From a virus: a DNA stretch of 30,022 nucleotides. Positions 28,003 to 30,022 of the stretch are shown here, piece after piece. Location of the stretch: positions 1 through 30,022 of IMG/VR virus record IMGVR_UViG_3300031977_002656; one strand, given 5' to 3'. Position 1 is the stretch's first letter. Each line of letters starts with the position of its first letter. The translations under genes and the position numbers were made by a program. The notes beneath the pieces are model-generated. The model was not told the DNA's origin, did not search any database, and saw nothing but the letters and a program-made list of their open reading frames with translations.

Positions 28003-29448
28003 TCAGTAGAGGTGCAGGCGCTGGGGCTTGTAGGCGTCCCGCGTCGTGCGGAACACGTACCGCTGGAGAGCATAACGCAGCGCGTCGATGGGGTCCTTGA
28101 AGTCCGAGTCCGAGTAATCCCACCGGTCGAGGGCCTCCAGCAGGCGAGCGCAGCGGGGATGGACGAAAAAGTGACCGGGCCGGACCATCGCCTGATGGAG
28201 ATACCGGCAGCCGGCGTTGACGGAGCCTCGGCCTCGTCCCTTGCCTCGCTTGACCGTGCGGATCATGGGCGACAGCGAGCGGTGAGGCACACCGACCAGC
28301 CGGGCGATCTCGCGGACCAGGTCAATGTTGCTCTTGCGGTCCACCGCGCCGCGCATGTAGAGGCGGTCTCCGTGCGCGTGGTCCAGTTGCTTCCACTGCA
28401 TGCTGTTGCGGGACAGCATGGCCAGGATGCCGCGGGCGTCGTCGGAGACGCTGCCGTTCTCCGCGCCGACGTACTCGTCGACGACCCAGATCCGGTCATG
28501 GTCGCCCGAGTCGTCAACCAGCACCAGCAGCGCGACCTCCTTTCCGACCTTCGAGCCGTGATCAATGCCCAGGCAGACCTTCCACGTCCCGCCGTAGGGG
28601 GCATCGCCGCGGACCATCGTCGTCTCGTCCCAGGCCGTGAAGACACGACCGACGACCCGCTGCTCCCACTCGCCGTCAATGACGACGGGGACGGCGTAGG
28701 GCAGCGTGTTCGCCCTCAGCTCGTCAATCCATGCCTGGTTCATGGGCTGGCCCGAGGGCAGGCGCAGGGGCTCGGACTCGCCGACGGGGACCAGCTCTTC
28801 CGCGGTCAGCGGTCGGTGAATGTCCGCAATCTGGCCAGCCTCGACGAGCTCCCGTAGCCAGTCGGTCGGCGCGTTGATGGGGGTCAGGCACAGCAGCAGG
28901 CAGCCCCCGCCCTTGCCTCGGATCAGGCGCTTCCGCACCTCCTCGAAGATGCGAGGGGACGCGGGGGGCTCATCGAAGAGCGCGACGTCGATGGTGGCGC
29001 CGGCGAGGTCCAGGCCCGACTGCTGCGTCGTCTTGAAGCGGACGATGGAGCCGTTGCGGTAGCGGGCTGTAGGCCGGTTGGCATGGTAGCCGTTGACCGA
29101 GCAGAAGCGGGTGTCCTCGACGAGGTGAGCCTGCGCGATGGCGTGGAACTTCCCCTGGATGGCCAGGGACTGAGACCAGGACGCGCACAGGATCCACGCC
29201 TCGATCGGGGGCTCGGCGACCTCCTGGAAGGGGTGAGCCCCGAGGGCTCGAAAGTGGACCTCCGACAGGCCCGCGGTCGTCTTCCCCAGCGACTGGTTGC
29301 CCGCGCGAAACAGCTTTACCCGCGAGGGGTTCGACAGGAAGGCGTGCTGCCCCGGTAGCCAGGCCATCCACGCGGACGGGTCCGCCTCGACCTGGGCGGC
29401 CAGGGCCTCCAGCTCGGCGAGGGTCCGCGATGCCTCGGCCAGGTTCAC
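28003..29448 (-). CDS. terL: large terminase subunit (TerL)
   Basis: TerL is the motor that pumps DNA into the head and cuts it. This 481-residue protein has a Walker A at GNQSLGKTT (50-58), a Walker B ending in DE (159-160, VALFDEPP), and a nuclease part with CLGIDHGSK (D296) and a late DPIDALRYAL, all needed for action. Length is normal. The GTG start overlaps the TerS stop (GTGA). It should act with TerS at cos or pac. Confidence 0.93.
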   Translation of the reverse strand: MNLAEASRTLAELEALAAQVEADPSAWMAWLPGQHAFLSNPSRVKLFRAGNQSLGKTTAGLSEVHFRALGAHPFQEVAEPPIEAWILCASWSQSLAIQGKFHAIAQAHLVEDTRFCSVNGYHANRPTARYRNGSIVRFKTTQQSGLDLAGATIDVALFDEPPASPRIFEEVRKRLIRGKGGGCLLLCLTPINAPTDWLRELVEAGQIADIHRPLTAEELVPVGESEPLRLPSGQPMNQAWIDELRANTLPYAVPVVIDGEWEQRVVGRVFTAWDETTMVRGDAPYGGTWKVCLGIDHGSKVGKEVALLVLVDDSGDHDRIWVVDEYVGAENGSVSDDARGILAMLSRNSMQWKQLDHAHGDRLYMRGAVDRKSNIDLVREIARLVGVPHRSLSPMIRTVKRGKGRGRGSVNAGCRYLHQAMVRPGHFFVHPRCARLLEALDRWDYSDSDFKDPIDALRYALQRYVFRTTRDAYKPQRLHLY

Positions 29449-29930
29449 CCGATGGACCGGCGCAGGCTGGCCGGCAGTCGCGAGACCAGCGCGGACATGC
29501 GGGCCTCCAGCTCCTCGGCGCTGGTGGAGACCTCGTCGGGCCGCTCGGCGTTGCGGAGGTCGTGGAGGTCGACGGCGACCGAGCGGATCTCGCGGTACGC
29601 AGCCACGCGCGCGGTGTCTCTCATGTCGCCGGCTTCGAGCTCACCGGCGAGGCGCTGGAGCAGCCAGCCGTAAACGTCGAGCAGGGACGCCGAGCTGAGG
29701 TCAATCGAGGCCACCGCGGGACGAGGTGGCGGGGCCAACTGGACGACGGGCGCGTCAGGCTGACGCCCGCGGCGCTCGGTGATCTTGGCGCGGTCGTTGA
29801 ACAGCGTCCGACGCGAGCAGCCCAGACGGTCGGCCAGCTTCTGGACCTCGTGCTCGTTCCATCGGCCTGACGCGATGAGCTCGGCGACCAGCGCCCGGCG
29901 CTCGGTTGGAGTGCTTCGAGTGTGCGGCAT
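29445..29930 (-). CDS. terS: small terminase subunit (TerS)
   Basis: The 161-residue protein has an N-terminal helix-turn-helix (about 8-50: PTERRALVAELIASG, HEVQKLADRLGCSRRTLFNDRA) and a helical central part (LLDVYGWLLQRLAGELEAG, ARVAAYREIRSVAVDLHDLR, quoted in part), as TerS proteins that ring-bind DNA. It lies directly upstream of TerL and next to the right end. The nearby TGCAAA repeats may be its binding sites. AGGAGAG precedes the ATG at 29930. Confidence 0.8.
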   Translation of the reverse strand: MPHTRSTPTERRALVAELIASGRWNEHEVQKLADRLGCSRRTLFNDRAKITERRGRQPDAPVVQLAPPPRPAVASIDLSSASLLDVYGWLLQRLAGELEAGDMRDTARVAAYREIRSVAVDLHDLRNAERPDEVSTSAEELEARMSALVSRLPASLRRSIG

Positions 29931-29940
29931 GGGCTCTCCT

Positions 29941-30004
29941 TTTGCATGGGTGCAAAGTATCCCCGTTCACCTTTGCACGGATTTTGAGAGTGTCTCGCGC
30001 GAGA
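29941..30004. repeat. TGCAAA repeats and 12-bp palindrome, candidate cosB
   Basis: Between TerS and the right end, three related sites lie close together: ttttgcat, tgcaaag and ctttgca (29941-29977), in inverted pairs (TTTGCA...TGCAAA; TGCAAAG...CTTTGCA). A perfect 12-bp palindrome TCTCGCGCGAGA (29993-30004) follows, nine bases from the last 10-bp repeat. Such sites fit terminase binding near cos, but could also serve a promoter for the late block. Confidence 0.45.
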
Positions 30005-30012
30005 AAATCGAC

Positions 30013-30022
30013 ACCAACAACA
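30013..30022. repeat. right copy of 10-bp terminal direct repeat (candidate cos end)
   Basis: The last ten bases repeat the first ten exactly (accaacaaca). Its first nine bases also occur in the early gene leaders (accaacaacgg), so part of the match could be a shared motif. Together with TerS next door, a cos end is the simplest reading. Confidence 0.5.

Noticed and set aside
1-30022. Terminal 10-bp repeat as a standard direct terminal repeat of T7 kind
   Set aside because: It is far too short for such repeats, which are tens to thousands of bases; cohesive ends or a chance match fit better.

Overview
The window looks like one nearly complete genome of a tailed phage with a long non-contractile tail (siphovirus type). 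By eye it is about two-thirds G+C. The host cannot be named from the sequence; the base composition and the strong GGAGAG/AAGGAG ribosome binding sites point to a GC-rich bacterium. The same 10 bases (accaacaaca) stand at both ends, and the small terminase gene lies just inside the right end. If the window is read as its reverse complement, the order is the classical one: cos, small terminase, large terminase, portal, scaffold, major capsid, head completion, tail, lysis. No integrase, tRNA, CRISPR array or insertion sequence was seen.

Layout. From 29.9 kb down to 11.0 kb (minus strand) runs one packed block of packaging, head, tail and lysis genes, mostly joined by ATGA, GTGA or TGATG overlaps. 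It includes a tail-chaperone gene pair with a lambda-like -1 slippery heptamer, a 634-residue tape measure protein, a 1086-residue tail protein with sialidase-type Asp-boxes, and a cysteine-peptidase endolysin next to a one-helix membrane protein. From 7.8 to 4.8 kb (minus) is an early operon: small HTH regulator, RusA resolvase, a GNAT-fold protein of the XF1762 type and a D12-class adenine methyltransferase, closed by a strong terminator. From 4.7 to 1.0 kb (minus) is the replication block: a protein of unknown function, a pair of structured intergenic RNA elements around a 24-codon ORF, a replication initiator with iterons inside its gene, a probable helicase loader and a C5-cytosine methyltransferase. 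Two small genes (737 to 53, minus) reach the left end.

The plus strand carries early genes from 7.9 to 11.0 kb: small Cys-rich and HTH proteins, an ERF-type single-strand annealing protein, and two small genes each with its own copied promoter/leader and its own terminator. One more small plus gene sits at 0.8 kb.

How it fits together. The phage has no polymerase, primase or helicase of its own. An initiator plus loader, of the lambda O/P kind, would recruit the host replisome to the iterons inside the initiator gene. ERF and RusA would handle recombination and branch resolution, the two methyltransferases and perhaps the GNAT protein would alter phage DNA against restriction, and terminase would package it from cos.

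The least ordinary parts are (1) ten 12-bp iterons in two blocks that are read in two different codon frames of one gene, and (2) a duplicated, covarying, UUCG-capped three-way-junction RNA element just upstream of the initiator gene.
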